Source: Phenylobacterium sp. NIBR 498073 (GTDB taxonomy: Bacteria > Pseudomonadota > Alphaproteobacteria > Caulobacterales > Caulobacteraceae). Taken from it: a DNA stretch of 64,000 nucleotides. Positions 1 through 8,548 of this stretch are shown piece after piece. The DNA lies in assembly GCF_027286305.1 (NCBI RefSeq), contig NZ_CP114599.1:1302001-1366000 (forward strand), in the 5' to 3' direction. Made by a program: the position numbers and the translations under genes. Each line of letters begins with the position of its first letter. The first letter of the stretch is position 1. Below the pieces are notes generated by a model. That model saw nothing but the letters and a program-made list of their open reading frames with translations. It had not been told where the DNA came from and searched no databases.

Positions 1-762
1 AGCGCCGGGTCGGCACCCACGGCGCTCAACCCCAACGCGGTTGAGGTGATGAACGAGATCGACGTGGACATTTCCCATCACGCCGCGAAATCCCTGGATG
101 CCGCCGACGTAGAGGTCGTCGATCTCGCGGTGACGCTCTGCATGGACGAGGTCTGCCCCGTGCGGCCGGGACGCATGCGTCGATTGCACTGGCCCGTTGC
201 GGACCCGGAGTCCGGCGATCCCTCGCTCACGCCCGAAGACCTGCGGGCGCGCTTCCGGACCGCGCGGGACCAGATCAAGGCCCGCATCGAGGTCTTGGCG
301 GGTCTGCTCGATCTCCCGCCGGGGCCCGACGCCCAGGAATTCCACAGCAGCATTCGTGTCGGAGACTTGGCCGCCAGCACGCGGTTCTACGCTTGGCTGC
401 TCGGGACCTGGCCCAAGGAGTGGACGCACCGCTACGCGACCTTCATCCGCAGTGACCTGAAGCTCAATTTCGTCCTGCTCGTCTCGGACGGAAAGACGCT
501 GAACCACGACACCCTCTATCACCTCGGAATCGAGGTCGCGGATCGCGAGGCGGTGGTCGCCGCCTACCACAAGGCGCTCGGCCTCGGGGCCAAGGTGGAG
601 AAGCCGCCGCGGACGACGTGGAAGGGGACGCCCCTGCATGAGCTGTGGCTCACCGATCCAGACGGCAACCTGATCGAGGTCTATGCGCGTCTGACCGAGC
701 TGCAACTGTCTGAAAAGCCAGCGGACGAATCGCCGGTGTTCCTAGTTCCCGGCACAGCCTGA
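1..762 (+). CDS. Arsenate reductase (LMW-PTP type) fused to an ArsI-like VOC domain, 5' truncated by window edge
   Basis: The reading frame is open from base 1, so the start and the catalytic CX5R loop lie outside the window. The first part (to about base 300) matches the C-terminal two thirds of an LMW-phosphatase arsenate reductase: SAGSAPT loop, then a CPVRPG and HWPVADP segment comparable to CPVWPG/HWGVPDP in the complete arsC downstream. From about base 335 a VOC/glyoxalase domain follows, resembling ArsI/CadI (C-As lyase). The metal ligand positions are kept (H in EFHSSI, H in LYHLGIEV, E in NLIEVY). The vicinal Cys pair that binds trivalent organoarsenicals in ArsI is replaced by Trp-Lys in RTTWKGT. 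The reductase role is likely; the VOC activity is uncertain. It heads a rightward run with the OsmC and AhpD-like genes. GTG 46 and ATG 49 are internal codons, not starts. Confidence 0.82.
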   Translation, partial: SAGSAPTALNPNAVEVMNEIDVDISHHAAKSLDAADVEVVDLAVTLCMDEVCPVRPGRMRRLHWPVADPESGDPSLTPEDLRARFRTARDQIKARIEVLAGLLDLPPGPDAQEFHSSIRVGDLAASTRFYAWLLGTWPKEWTHRYATFIRSDLKLNFVLLVSDGKTLNHDTLYHLGIEVADREAVVAAYHKALGLGAKVEKPPRTTWKGTPLHELWLTDPDGNLIEVYARLTELQLSEKPADESPVFLVPGTA

Positions 763-770
763 GGTCCCCG

Positions 771-1175
771 ATGCTCGAGTACCATGTCTCCGCGCGACGG
801 CAGGACCAACACGGCAGCTTGGCCGCCTGCAAAGACGCCGAGATCGTCCTGGACACGGACATGAACGGACGCCCCGACGCATTCAATCCGGCGGAGCTGT
901 TCCTCGCTTCGATCGCCGCCTGCATGATCAAGGGCATCGAACGGGTGACGCCCATGCTGAAGTTCGATCTGCGCGGCGTCGAGGTCAGGCTGCATGGCGT
1001 GCGCCAGGACGCCCCGCCGATGATGGTCTCGGTGGACTACGAACTCACGGTCGACACCGACGAGGACGATCAGCGCCTGGAACTTCTGCACAAGAACGTC
1101 CGCAAGTACGGCACGATCTCGAACACGGTGGCGCAGGCGACGAAGCTCGTAGGCGTCATTAAGCGCAAGGCCTGA
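771..1175 (+). CDS. OsmC family protein
   Basis: A 134-aa protein with the OsmC/Ohr fold signature: FNPAELFLASIAACM in the first half carries the first conserved cysteine. The second redox cysteine of true Ohr/OsmC peroxidases is not seen; the matching segment reads KYGTISNT. It may therefore not be a two-cysteine peroxidase and could act as a one-cysteine or sulfur-handling member. It starts 8 bp after the arsenate reductase-VOC gene and is probably cotranscribed with it. OsmC proteins in ars clusters are plausibly linked to oxidative stress from arsenite, which is inference. Confidence 0.85.
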   Translation: MLEYHVSARRQDQHGSLAACKDAEIVLDTDMNGRPDAFNPAELFLASIAACMIKGIERVTPMLKFDLRGVEVRLHGVRQDAPPMMVSVDYELTVDTDEDDQRLELLHKNVRKYGTISNTVAQATKLVGVIKRKA

Positions 1176-1255
1176 CGGTCCTTGGACGGCCTGCTTGCAC
1201 CAACGCGAGCTTGGCGCGGGGCCGATCCGTCGCTGCGAGACGAGGAGAGAACGAA

Positions 1256-1609
1256 ATGAGCCAGGATTTTGCACAGGTCGCCGATGACGTGATCGCCGGT
1301 GTCGGTCTGCTGCGCCACGGCGCGCCAGAGGCGATGAAGGCCTTTGCGGGGCTGGCGACAGCGGCCACGTCGACCCAGACCATCGACAGCAAGACAAAGG
1401 AGTTGATGGCTCTGGCGATCGGCATCGCGGTCCACTGCGACGGCTGCGTCGCTTACCACACCAAGATGGCGCACCAGCACGGCGCCACCCGGGAAGAGGT
1501 CGCCGAGACGGCCGCGCTGGCCATCTACATGGGCGGCGGCCCGGCGGCGGTGTACGGGGCCGACGCGCTGCGCGCTTATGACCAATTCAGCGCCATCGGC
1601 GGTGGCTAG
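1256..1609 (+). CDS. Carboxymuconolactone decarboxylase (AhpD-like) family protein
   Basis: A 117-aa AhpD-fold protein with the redox motif HCDGCVAYH (CxxC followed by His), as in AhpD and CMD-family peroxidase partners. ATG 1256 is preferred because it follows an AGGAGAG ribosome site and gives the usual length; an in-frame TTG at 1211 would add 15 unsupported residues. It sits between osmC and arsA on the same strand. Such proteins are frequent in ars operons, probably as thiol-disulfide or peroxide-handling factors. No specific substrate can be read from the sequence. Confidence 0.87.
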   Translation: MSQDFAQVADDVIAGVGLLRHGAPEAMKAFAGLATAATSTQTIDSKTKELMALAIGIAVHCDGCVAYHTKMAHQHGATREEVAETAALAIYMGGGPAAVYGADALRAYDQFSAIGGG

Positions 1610-1635
1610 ATGCGCCCGTGTGCGCGGCACGGCCA

Positions 1636-3426
1636 ATGACCAGCAAATCGCGCCCACAGACGCTGCTGGAGGTGCTCGACCGGGGGCCTAGGCACCTGTT
1701 CTTCACCGGCAAGGGTGGCGTCGGCAAGACCTCGCTGGCCTGCGCCAGCGCGGTCCAACTGGCCGACGCCGGGCGTCGCGTGCTGTTGGTGAGCACCGAT
1801 CCGGCCTCAAATCTCGACGCGGTTCTGCAGACGGAACTGGCAACCGCCCCGAGAGCGGTCGCCGGCGTCGAGAACCTTCAGGCGATGAACATCGACCCTG
1901 AGCAGGCGGCCCGAGACTATCGGGAGCGGACGACCGCACCCTATCGCGGCGTCCTGCCGGCCCACGACCTGGCGGCGCTTCAGGAACGGCTGTCCGGGGC
2001 CTGCACGACCGAGGTCGCCGCCTTCGACGAGTTCGCGCTGCTGGTCAGCGACCCCGAGAGAACAGCGGCGTTCGATCACATCATCTTTGACACTGCGCCC
2101 ACGGGGCACACCCTACGGCTACTCGAACTGCCGGCGGCCTGGAGTGGGTTTCTGGAAACCGCGCCGGGGGACGTCTCCTGCCTGGGCCCCCTGTCGGGCC
2201 TGAAGACGCAGCACGACCGCTATACGCAGACGCTCGCGGCCCTGGCTGATCCCGCCCTGACGGCGATGGTCCTGGTCGCGCGCCCCGATCGTATCGCCCT
2301 CCTCGAAGCCGCCCGGACCCGGACCGAACTGCACGGCCAGGGTATGGACAACCAGCTGCTGGTCATCAACGGCGTCTTTCACGCGACCGATCCCAGCGAT
2401 CCGCTGGCCGTCGCCTTCGAACGCCGCGGCGCTTCCGCCCTGTCGCAGATGCCGCACGAGCTGATCGGGCTGCCGCGAACCGACATCGCGCTGCGTCCCA
2501 CCAACATGGTGGGGCTCGACGCCCTGCGCTCGCTTCTGAAGCCGGCGGAACGGCTGACGCCGAGTCCACCCGCGCCCGTCACCGTGCCGTCCGGCGTGTC
2601 CAGCCTGTCCGCACTGGTCGACGAGATCGCCCGGTCCGGGCATGGCCTGGTGATGGTCATGGGCAAGGGGGGCGTCGGGAAGACCACCGTGGCCGCCGCG
2701 GTCGCCATCGGCCTGGCCAAGCGTGGACTGCCGGTGCATCTGACCACTACCGATCCGGCGCAGCACATTCGCGAGACCCTGCAGTCCGAACTCGTCGGGC
2801 TGCGCGTGAGCTACATCGACCCAAAGCAGGAAGTGCAGCTCTACCGGGCGCGCACGGTAGAGGCGGCGCGATCGACGCTGTCCGCCGAGAAACTCGCGCT
2901 CCTTGAAGAGGAGTTGAGATCACCCTGCTACGAGGAGGTCGCCGTGTTCCAGGCGTTCTCCCGCATCGTCATAGCCGGACGCAAAGAGTTCGTGGTCATG
3001 GACACGGCCCCGACCGGCCACACGCTTCTGCTTCTCGATACGGCGGGAGAATACCACCGACAACTGACCCAGCACCCGGTCAGAGGCGTCCGAATCCGAA
3101 CGCCTCTGATGCTGCTGCAGGATCCGGACTTTACGAAGATTCTGATCGTCGCCCTGCCTGAAACGACCCCGGTGCTTGAGGCGAGCGCCCTCCAGGATGA
3201 TCTCCGCCGAGCGCAGATCGAACCGTTCGCCTGGGTGATCAACGGGAGTCTCGCCGCCGCGCATCCGAGCGATCCGGTGCTGCGAGCTCGGGCCGCCGCC
3301 GAAATATCGCAAATCCGCAAGGTCAGGGGGCACCTCGCGCGACGGGTCGCCCTGATCCCGTTCCAGATTGAGGAGCCGGTCGGCATCGACCGCCTGGGCG
3401 CTCTCGCCATTGACGGAGGGTCATGA
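1636..3426 (+). CDS. arsA: Arsenite-activated ATPase ArsA (two tandem halves)
   Basis: A roughly 596-aa P-loop ATPase with the duplicated A1-A2 layout of ArsA. Each half has a deviant Walker A (GKGGVGKTS near residue 25, GKGGVGKTT near 345) and the signal-transduction motif DTAPTGHTL. All three metalloid cysteines known from E. coli ArsA have counterparts: LSGACTTE, DVSCLGP and LRSPCYEE. It should be arsenite-responsive and energise efflux. No ArsB is in the window; the exporter here is Acr3, so ArsA would have to pair with Acr3 or an exporter elsewhere. No arsD is seen beside it. ATG 1636 is chosen; GTG 1618 is an in-frame alternative. A nine-codon ORF at 1610-1639 overlaps the start as ATGA, so coupling is possible. 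The 3' end overlaps the convergent ATP-grasp gene by 6 bp. Confidence 0.93.
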   Translation: MTSKSRPQTLLEVLDRGPRHLFFTGKGGVGKTSLACASAVQLADAGRRVLLVSTDPASNLDAVLQTELATAPRAVAGVENLQAMNIDPEQAARDYRERTTAPYRGVLPAHDLAALQERLSGACTTEVAAFDEFALLVSDPERTAAFDHIIFDTAPTGHTLRLLELPAAWSGFLETAPGDVSCLGPLSGLKTQHDRYTQTLAALADPALTAMVLVARPDRIALLEAARTRTELHGQGMDNQLLVINGVFHATDPSDPLAVAFERRGASALSQMPHELIGLPRTDIALRPTNMVGLDALRSLLKPAERLTPSPPAPVTVPSGVSSLSALVDEIARSGHGLVMVMGKGGVGKTTVAAAVAIGLAKRGLPVHLTTTDPAQHIRETLQSELVGLRVSYIDPKQEVQLYRARTVEAARSTLSAEKLALLEEELRSPCYEEVAVFQAFSRIVIAGRKEFVVMDTAPTGHTLLLLDTAGEYHRQLTQHPVRGVRIRTPLMLLQDPDFTKILIVALPETTPVLEASALQDDLRRAQIEPFAWVINGSLAAAHPSDPVLRARAAAEISQIRKVRGHLARRVALIPFQIEEPVGIDRLGALAIDGGS

Positions 3427-4737
3427 CGCGCACACGGGAAGGGGGCCGGGCCGCGCATCCCCGGCGCTCAGGGTCTTCATGACGACCACGGGCGCAAAGC
3501 CCCCGCCCGGCGTGCGGAAATTGGTCGTCTGCCCCTGGTAGAGGCGCGCGGCCGCTAGGAGCGTCTCGCCGGCATAGGTGTAGAGCCGGACGTCCAGCTT
3601 CCGGGTCTGCGGGTCGCCGTCCACCTGGACCCGCCGCGCACTCGGCGCGGCGAAAGCCTGGGCGATGAAATCGCCCTCCAGGATGCCCGCCCAGGCCCCG
3701 CGCGTCAGCTTGTCGCCGCGATAGACCGCCTTGCCGGCATGGCCGCCGGCGGGCTTAAAGAACAGCGACTTCCGTTCCGCCCAGAGCTCCGCGGCGTTGC
3801 CCGCCGTCACCCGCTTCGCCTTCGGAAGCGCTGCAAGGATCCGACGCTGCTCGGCGTCGACACCTAAGGCTTCGAGTTGCTCGGGATCCGAGAGGAGGGT
3901 GAGGTTGCGCTTGTCGGCTAGCAGCGCGTGGTTGCGCGGGTTGGGCGTCACGACGACGGCGTCGGCGAGATAGGCCTGCTTCAGCGCGGCAGACTCCGGG
4001 CGGTCGAAGGTGAAGTCGACGAGGCGGTTGTAGACGAGGTCGATATTGAGCTCCCCCAGGACCAGACGTCCTCTGTCGAAGCGAAGATCACCCGGATCGG
4101 CGATCACCGCTTCGAGGCCCTGGCGCGCGAAGAACGCCTGGGCCAGCAGGAACTCGGGATAGAGGTATTGGTCTGCTGGAGCATCATCGACGATGGCGAC
4201 GACCCTCGGGCGGCCGGTTCGACCTTGCAGTTCCCATTCGGCCGAGAACATCCCCCACACTGCAGCTTCGAAGTCCGCCAGGGGATCGGCAGCGGGGACC
4301 AGCGCGCGGACCTCGGGACAGCAGGCGACCTGGGCCTGCGCCAGAAGCGCATTCAGGAAGGCCCCGCCGGCGTTGGTATTGACCTCAATCAGCTTGGGGC
4401 CGGTTGGCGTCAGGTGGAAGTCGTAGCCCATGAACGCGCCGCGTGGGCCGGTGGCGACCTTGGCGATTTCCGGCGCCCAGGCGAGAACCGTCTCTTGATA
4501 GCTCGCGAGTTGGGCCGTTGCTTCGATGGCCTGGACGATCTTGCTCATCGCCGCCAGGTCGGCCTCGGACAGGAAGACCGGCGCGCTGGAGAAGAGATGG
4601 GCCCGGTGCTGCTTGAGCAAGTTGACGGGCACGACGTCGGCCGCCGCCTGCTCGACCGCGGCCCAAACCTGGGCTTGGTCGATGTCGATGCAGAAGCAAT
4701 CCTGGTTGAGCCGCTCCTCCAGGGTGAGCGAGTTCAT
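3421..4737 (-). CDS. ATP-grasp-like protein of the ars cluster, function unknown
   Basis: A 438-aa protein. Near residues 112-125 it has PKLIEVNTNAGG, resembling the acidic/Asn metal-binding motif that normally lies late in ATP-grasp enzymes. Near 326-340 it has FFKPAGGHAGK, like the nucleotide-binding K-P-G-G-G loop, then DVRLYTY and TNFRTPGGG near 380-410. Motif order hints at a rearranged or circularly permuted ATP-grasp; this is inference. Such enzymes ligate a carboxylate to an amine or thiol, for example in glutathione-type thiols. Its start overlaps the arsH stop (TGATG, one shared base), so it is translationally coupled to arsH and probably needed for arsenic or organoarsenical handling. 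Cysteines cluster near both ends (DCFC, VACC), a possible metalloid contact. Substrate unknown. Confidence 0.7.
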   Translation of the reverse strand: MNSLTLEERLNQDCFCIDIDQAQVWAAVEQAAADVVPVNLLKQHRAHLFSSAPVFLSEADLAAMSKIVQAIEATAQLASYQETVLAWAPEIAKVATGPRGAFMGYDFHLTPTGPKLIEVNTNAGGAFLNALLAQAQVACCPEVRALVPAADPLADFEAAVWGMFSAEWELQGRTGRPRVVAIVDDAPADQYLYPEFLLAQAFFARQGLEAVIADPGDLRFDRGRLVLGELNIDLVYNRLVDFTFDRPESAALKQAYLADAVVVTPNPRNHALLADKRNLTLLSDPEQLEALGVDAEQRRILAALPKAKRVTAGNAAELWAERKSLFFKPAGGHAGKAVYRGDKLTRGAWAGILEGDFIAQAFAAPSARRVQVDGDPQTRKLDVRLYTYAGETLLAAARLYQGQTTNFRTPGGGFAPVVVMKTLSAGDARPGPLPVCAS

Positions 4738-5474
4738 CAGCCGGCCTTGCGCTCATGGATCATCGCCATGGCTCCCAGTTCATCGCCAGCCGTGACGCGG
4801 CCGTCGGCCTTACGCTCACTGTAGCGGTCGACGAGGTAGTCCGCGCGGTCGCGCGTCAGCAGGGTGAATTTGTAGAGTTCCTCCATCACGTCCACGACGC
4901 GGTCGTAGTAGGCCGACGGCTTCATCCGGCCGTTCTCCTCGAACTCCAGATAGGCCTTGGCCACCGAGGACTGGTTCGGGATGGTGATCATCCGCATCCA
5001 GCGGCCGAGCAGCCGCAGAGTGTTCACGGCGTTGAACGACTGCGACCCGCCGCTGACCTGCATCACCGCCAGGGTCCGCCCCTGGGTCGGTCGCACGCTG
5101 CCGACCTCGAGCGGAATCCAGTCGATCTGGGCCTTCATCACGCCGCTGATTGCGCCGTGGCGTTCGGGGCTGCACCAGACCTGTCCCTCCGACCACTGTG
5201 ACAGCGCCCGCAGTTCCTGCACCTTCGGATGGTCCGGCGTCTCGGCGTCCGGCAGCGGCAGGCCGCGCGGATCGAAAATCCGGGTCTCGGCGCCGAACCG
5301 CTGTAGGATGCGCGCGGCCTCTTCGGTTAGGAGGCGGCTGTAGGACCGTTCCCGCAAGGAGCCGTAGAGCAGCAGGATCCGGGGCGGATGGGTCGAGACC
5401 GCAGGCGGCTCCAGCTTCTGCAGCGTCGGCGTGTCGAGGAACTGCGGCTGCAGGGCGGGGAACTCGGACATCAT
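4737..5474 (-). CDS. arsH: ArsH NADPH-dependent FMN reductase / organoarsenical oxidase
   Basis: A 245-aa flavodoxin-like protein with the ArsH layout: N-terminal extension, phosphate-binding [31 protein letters not shown], and [10 protein letters not shown]. Known ArsH enzymes use NADPH/FMN to oxidise trivalent methylarsenicals to the less toxic pentavalent forms. ATG 5474 is chosen (a second ATG follows at once); the open frame continues upstream to 5678 but runs into arsR sequence. It is divergent from arsR across about 60 bp and lies upstream of the coupled ATP-grasp gene, so it is probably ArsR-controlled. Confidence 0.93.
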   Translation of the reverse strand: MMSEFPALQPQFLDTPTLQKLEPPAVSTHPPRILLLYGSLRERSYSRLLTEEAARILQRFGAETRIFDPRGLPLPDAETPDHPKVQELRALSQWSEGQVWCSPERHGAISGVMKAQIDWIPLEVGSVRPTQGRTLAVMQVSGGSQSFNAVNTLRLLGRWMRMITIPNQSSVAKAYLEFEENGRMKPSAYYDRVVDVMEELYKFTLLTRDRADYLVDRYSERKADGRVTAGDELGAMAMIHERKAG

Positions 5475-5511
5475 GGCCTCAAAAGAAACGCGAGCGACTT
5501 CCAACTGTCGC

Positions 5512-5535
5512 AATATTCTTATATCGTGGAAATAT
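5512..5535. promoter_or_regulatory. Candidate ArsR operator between arsH and arsR
   Basis: An AT-rich imperfect dyad in a GC-rich setting: AATATTC (5512-5518) and GAAATAT (5529-5535) flank a TTATAT core. It lies in the only gap shared by the divergent arsH and arsR promoters and overlaps the arsR start codon at 5534. ArsR-family repressors typically bind such AT-rich dyads. Assignment is by position and symmetry only. Confidence 0.45.
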
Positions 5536-5887
5536 GGAAACGAAACCTGCCGTCGCAATCCTCGCCGCCCTCGCGCACGAGGGCCGCTTGGCCACCTTCC
5601 GCCTGCTGGTGCAAGCCGGATCGCAAGGTTTGGCCGCCGGCGAAGTCGCGAGGCGGCTCGACGTGCTGCCGAACACACTTTCCGCCAGCCTCAGCGTGCT
5701 GAGCCACGCGGGCCTGATCACTTCGCGCCGGGAGGGCCGCTCGGTGATCTACTCCGCCAACTATGACGCCATGCGCGAGCTGCTCGCCTTCCTGATGGAG
5801 GACTGCTGCGCAGGCACCCCCGAAATCTGCGCGCCGCTTGCCGCCCTCGCCAGCCAGGGCTGCAAGGCCGAAGCCCTGCGCGCTTGA
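5534..5887 (+). CDS. arsR: ArsR family arsenic-responsive repressor
   Basis: A 117-aa winged-helix protein with the ArsR core: [20 protein letters not shown] recognition region followed by [17 protein letters not shown] wing. Cys91, Cys92 and Cys99 lie in [10 protein letters not shown], a C-terminal trio like the As(III) site described for Acidithiobacillus ArsR, not the CVC site of the E. coli plasmid type. Arsenite binding should release it from DNA. ATG 5534 gives the family length. It leads the arsR-arsC-acr3-arsC-membrane protein operon. Confidence 0.94.
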   Translation: METKPAVAILAALAHEGRLATFRLLVQAGSQGLAAGEVARRLDVLPNTLSASLSVLSHAGLITSRREGRSVIYSANYDAMRELLAFLMEDCCAGTPEICAPLAALASQGCKAEALRA

Positions 5888-5896
5888 GGAACCGCC

Positions 5897-6415
5897 ATGA
5901 CCGACAAGATCTACAACGTCCTCTTCCTCTGCACCGGCAACTCGGCGCGCTCGGTGATTGCCGAGGCGCTGATGAACCGAGAGGGCCGCGGCCGCTTCAA
6001 GGCCTTCTCGGCCGGATCGATGCCGACCGGGCGCGTCAATCCTCATACGCGACCGATCGTCGAGAGCCTGGGTTTCGACTTCGGCGATTTCCGCTCGAAA
6101 TCCTGGGAGGAGTTTGCCCAACCCGGCGCGCCTGTGCTCGATTTCATCTTCACCGTCTGTGACAACGCCGCCGGCGAGGTCTGCCCGGTCTGGCCGGGCC
6201 AGCCGATGACCGCCCACTGGGGCGTGCCGGACCCGGCGGCGGTCGAGGGTTCCGAGGCCGAGATCGGCGCGGCCTTTTCCGAGACCGCTCGGCTGCTGGG
6301 CAATCGGATCCGCCTGTTCCTGAACCTTCCGCTCGACAAGCTCGACCGGATGTCCCTGCAAGCTAGGCTTCGCCAGATCGGCGAAGCCGCCCATGAGACG
6401 AATCCCGCCCAATGA
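5897..6415 (+). CDS. arsC: Arsenate reductase, LMW protein tyrosine phosphatase family
   Basis: A 172-aa complete enzyme. The catalytic P-loop is CTGNSARS, with Cys12 and Arg18 near the N terminus. TVCDNAAGEVCPVWPG and HWGVPDP (the general-acid Asp region) follow. It reduces As(V) to As(III), probably with thioredoxin or glutathione/glutaredoxin. GAGGAA precedes the ATG. The stop overlaps the acr3 start as ATGA, so the two are coupled. It is homologous to the N-terminal part of the fusion at the window start, so the cluster carries two LMW-PTP type reductases. Confidence 0.94.
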   Translation: MTDKIYNVLFLCTGNSARSVIAEALMNREGRGRFKAFSAGSMPTGRVNPHTRPIVESLGFDFGDFRSKSWEEFAQPGAPVLDFIFTVCDNAAGEVCPVWPGQPMTAHWGVPDPAAVEGSEAEIGAAFSETARLLGNRIRLFLNLPLDKLDRMSLQARLRQIGEAAHETNPAQ

Positions 6416-7524
6416 CCATCGCAACGCCGGCCGTCGCCGAGGCCCCCAAGCCCATGTCCCGCTTCGAGCGCTTCCTCACCGTTTGGGTGGCGTTGTGCAT
6501 TGTGGCCGGGGTCGGCCTCGGTCACCTCTTCCCAACCGCTTTCCAGTCGATCGGCTCGGCCGAGGTCGCCAAGGTCAACCTGCCGGTAGCGGTGCTGATC
6601 TGGCTGATGATCATCCCGATGCTGATGAAGGTCGACTTCGGCGCCATGCGCCAGGTCGGCCGGCACTGGCGGGGTATCGGGGTGACCCTGTTCGTCAACT
6701 GGGCGGTAAAGCCGTTCTCAATGGCGGCCCTGGGCGCCTTCTTCATCGGATACCTATTCCGGCCCTACCTGCCGGCCGGAGAGATCAACAGCTACATCGC
6801 CGGCCTGATCCTACTGGCGGCGGCGCCCTGCACCGCCATGGTGTTCGTCTGGAGCAATCTGACGCGCGGCGAGCCCAATTTCACGCTCAGCCAAGTGGCC
6901 GTGAACGACGCGATCATGATCGTGGCCTTTGCGCCCATCGTCGGCCTGCTGCTCGGCCTCTCGGCGATAACGGTGCCGTGGGAGACCCTGCTGATCTCGG
7001 TGGGCCTCTACATCATCGTGCCCGTCGTGATCGCCCAACTGCTGCGCACGGCGCTCATGCGGCGTGGCGGCGAGGCGCACCTCCTGCAAGTCCTGGGCAA
7101 GATCGGTCCGGTCTCGCTGACGGCACTACTTGCCACCCTGGTGCTGCTGTTCGGTTTCCAGGGCGAGCAGATCATTTCGCAGCCGGCGATCATCGCGATG
7201 CTCGCCGTGCCGATCCTCATCCAGGTCTACTTCAACTCGGCCCTGGCCTATTTCCTGAACCGGTTCACCGGCGAGGCGCACTGCGTGGCCGGCCCTTCGG
7301 CTCTGATCGGCGCCAGCAACTTCTTCGAGCTCGCCGTCGCCGCCGCCATCAGCCTGTTCGGCTTTACCTCCGGCGCGGCGCTCGCCACCGTGGTCGGCGT
7401 GCTGATCGAGGTGCCGGTGATGCTCACTGTCGTCGCCATCGTGAACCGGTCGAAGGGCTGGTACGAGCGCGGCGGCGCAGTTCAACGGGTGGCGGCGCAA
7501 AGCGCCCCGCCGATCATACGGTGA
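6412..7524 (+). CDS. acr3: Arsenite efflux permease Acr3
   Basis: A 370-aa integral membrane protein with about ten hydrophobic helices. The Acr3 hallmark AAAPCTAMVFVWSNL carries Cys140, the conserved TM4 cysteine essential in characterised Acr3 proteins, and GVLIEVPVML carries the conserved Glu of TM9. It exports As(III) made by the neighbouring reductases across the inner membrane using the proton gradient. Start ATG 6412 overlaps the arsC stop. Confidence 0.95.
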   Translation: MTIATPAVAEAPKPMSRFERFLTVWVALCIVAGVGLGHLFPTAFQSIGSAEVAKVNLPVAVLIWLMIIPMLMKVDFGAMRQVGRHWRGIGVTLFVNWAVKPFSMAALGAFFIGYLFRPYLPAGEINSYIAGLILLAAAPCTAMVFVWSNLTRGEPNFTLSQVAVNDAIMIVAFAPIVGLLLGLSAITVPWETLLISVGLYIIVPVVIAQLLRTALMRRGGEAHLLQVLGKIGPVSLTALLATLVLLFGFQGEQIISQPAIIAMLAVPILIQVYFNSALAYFLNRFTGEAHCVAGPSALIGASNFFELAVAAAISLFGFTSGAALATVVGVLIEVPVMLTVVAIVNRSKGWYERGGAVQRVAAQSAPPIIR

Positions 7525-7529
7525 CAGCC

Positions 7530-7943
7530 ATGTCCGATTTCCCGATCACCATCTTCCACAATCCGGCTTGCGGCACCTCCCGCAACACGGTGGCCATGGT
7601 CCGGGCCGCCGGCTACGAGCCGGAAGTCGTCGAGTACCTGCAGGCCGGTTGGACGAAGCCCCAGCTTAAGGACCTGCTCGCCGCCATGGGCGCAGGTCCG
7701 CGCGACATCCTGCGGGAGAAGGGTACGCCCGCGGCCGAACTCGGACTCCTGGCCCCCGGCATGTCGGATGAGGCGATCCTGGATGCCATGGTCGAGCACC
7801 CCATCCTCGTGAACCGGCCGATCGTCGTCACGCCCAAGGGCGTGAAGCTTAGCCGCCCGTCGGAAGTGGTGCTCGACCTGCTGGAGCGGAAGCCTGAGAG
7901 CTTCATCAAAGAAGACGGCGAGGTCGTGCGACTGCGCGCATGA
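7530..7943 (+). CDS. arsC: Arsenate reductase, glutaredoxin-dependent ArsC/Spx fold
   Basis: A 137-aa ArsC of the thioredoxin-fold type: HNPACGTSRNT with catalytic Cys14, ILREKGTP and LVNRPIVVTPKG supplying the substrate Arg positions. It reduces arsenate with GSH and glutaredoxin and is unrelated to the LMW-PTP arsC two genes upstream. ATG 7530 is used; GTG 7521, three codons earlier, is possible. It overlaps the next gene as ATGA. Confidence 0.94.
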   Translation: MSDFPITIFHNPACGTSRNTVAMVRAAGYEPEVVEYLQAGWTKPQLKDLLAAMGAGPRDILREKGTPAAELGLLAPGMSDEAILDAMVEHPILVNRPIVVTPKGVKLSRPSEVVLDLLERKPESFIKEDGEVVRLRA

Positions 7944-8536
7944 CGCGCTTCGCCTCGACCGCAATGGCGTCGGCCGCTTGGGGCGTGGCGGGTGTCGCGG
8001 CGGCGCTGCTCCTGGTTCAGCTTCTCGCGCCCTTGGGGGCGACGGGGTCGTTACTGGCGTTGTCGGCGGCGGCCGGTTACGCAAGCCTGACGGAGTTCGG
8101 CGCGCGGCGGGGGCGGGATCCGGCGCTCGGCTCGCTGGCCGAGGCCGCAGCGGCCGGTCTGGTCCAGTTTCTGGGTGTCTGGACGCTTATAGCGCTTACC
8201 GGGCCCTGGGCGGCCCAGGCCGATGAGTTCCTCACGACCACGCGCTTTCGATTCTACGCCGCCGTGGCGCTGGGCGGCGCCTTCACCGTTTCGCTGCTGC
8301 TGCGGCTGGTCGCGCAGCGGCGCCCGGATCTTCCGGGACGACTTCTCGTCCAGGGCATGACCTTCTGGGTGAGCCCGTTCTTTGGCTTCTTCAGCCCGGT
8401 GGTGTTCGCGGCCATGTCGGTCTCTGGCTTCGGCGGAGCGCCGACTGGTTTGGCCGGGCTTGGTGTCGCGGCGGGTATGGTCGCGACGCATCTCGCCGGC
8501 CGCTTCCTGGCCGATTGGTTCACCGAAGCCCGCTGA
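7940..8536 (+). CDS. Small integral membrane protein of the ars operon, unknown function
   Basis: A 198-aa protein with five or six hydrophobic segments (about residues 12-30, 35-48, 70-88, 103-122, 137-160, 165-190). No family is recognised. Its start overlaps the arsC stop (ATGA), so it is the last gene of the arsR operon and likely cotranscribed. It ends 12 bp before the convergent ArsO-like gene. A role in metalloid transport or membrane protection is a guess from context. Confidence 0.7.
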   Translation: MTRFASTAMASAAWGVAGVAAALLLVQLLAPLGATGSLLALSAAAGYASLTEFGARRGRDPALGSLAEAAAAGLVQFLGVWTLIALTGPWAAQADEFLTTTRFRFYAAVALGGAFTVSLLLRLVAQRRPDLPGRLLVQGMTFWVSPFFGFFSPVVFAAMSVSGFGGAPTGLAGLGVAAGMVATHLAGRFLADWFTEAR

Positions 8537-8548
8537 CCTTGAGGTGCC

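Noticed and set aside
6393..7943. 516-codon plus-strand frame merging upstream sequence with the glutaredoxin-type arsC
   Set aside because: Only its last 137 codons are real; the rest is an alternate frame through acr3.
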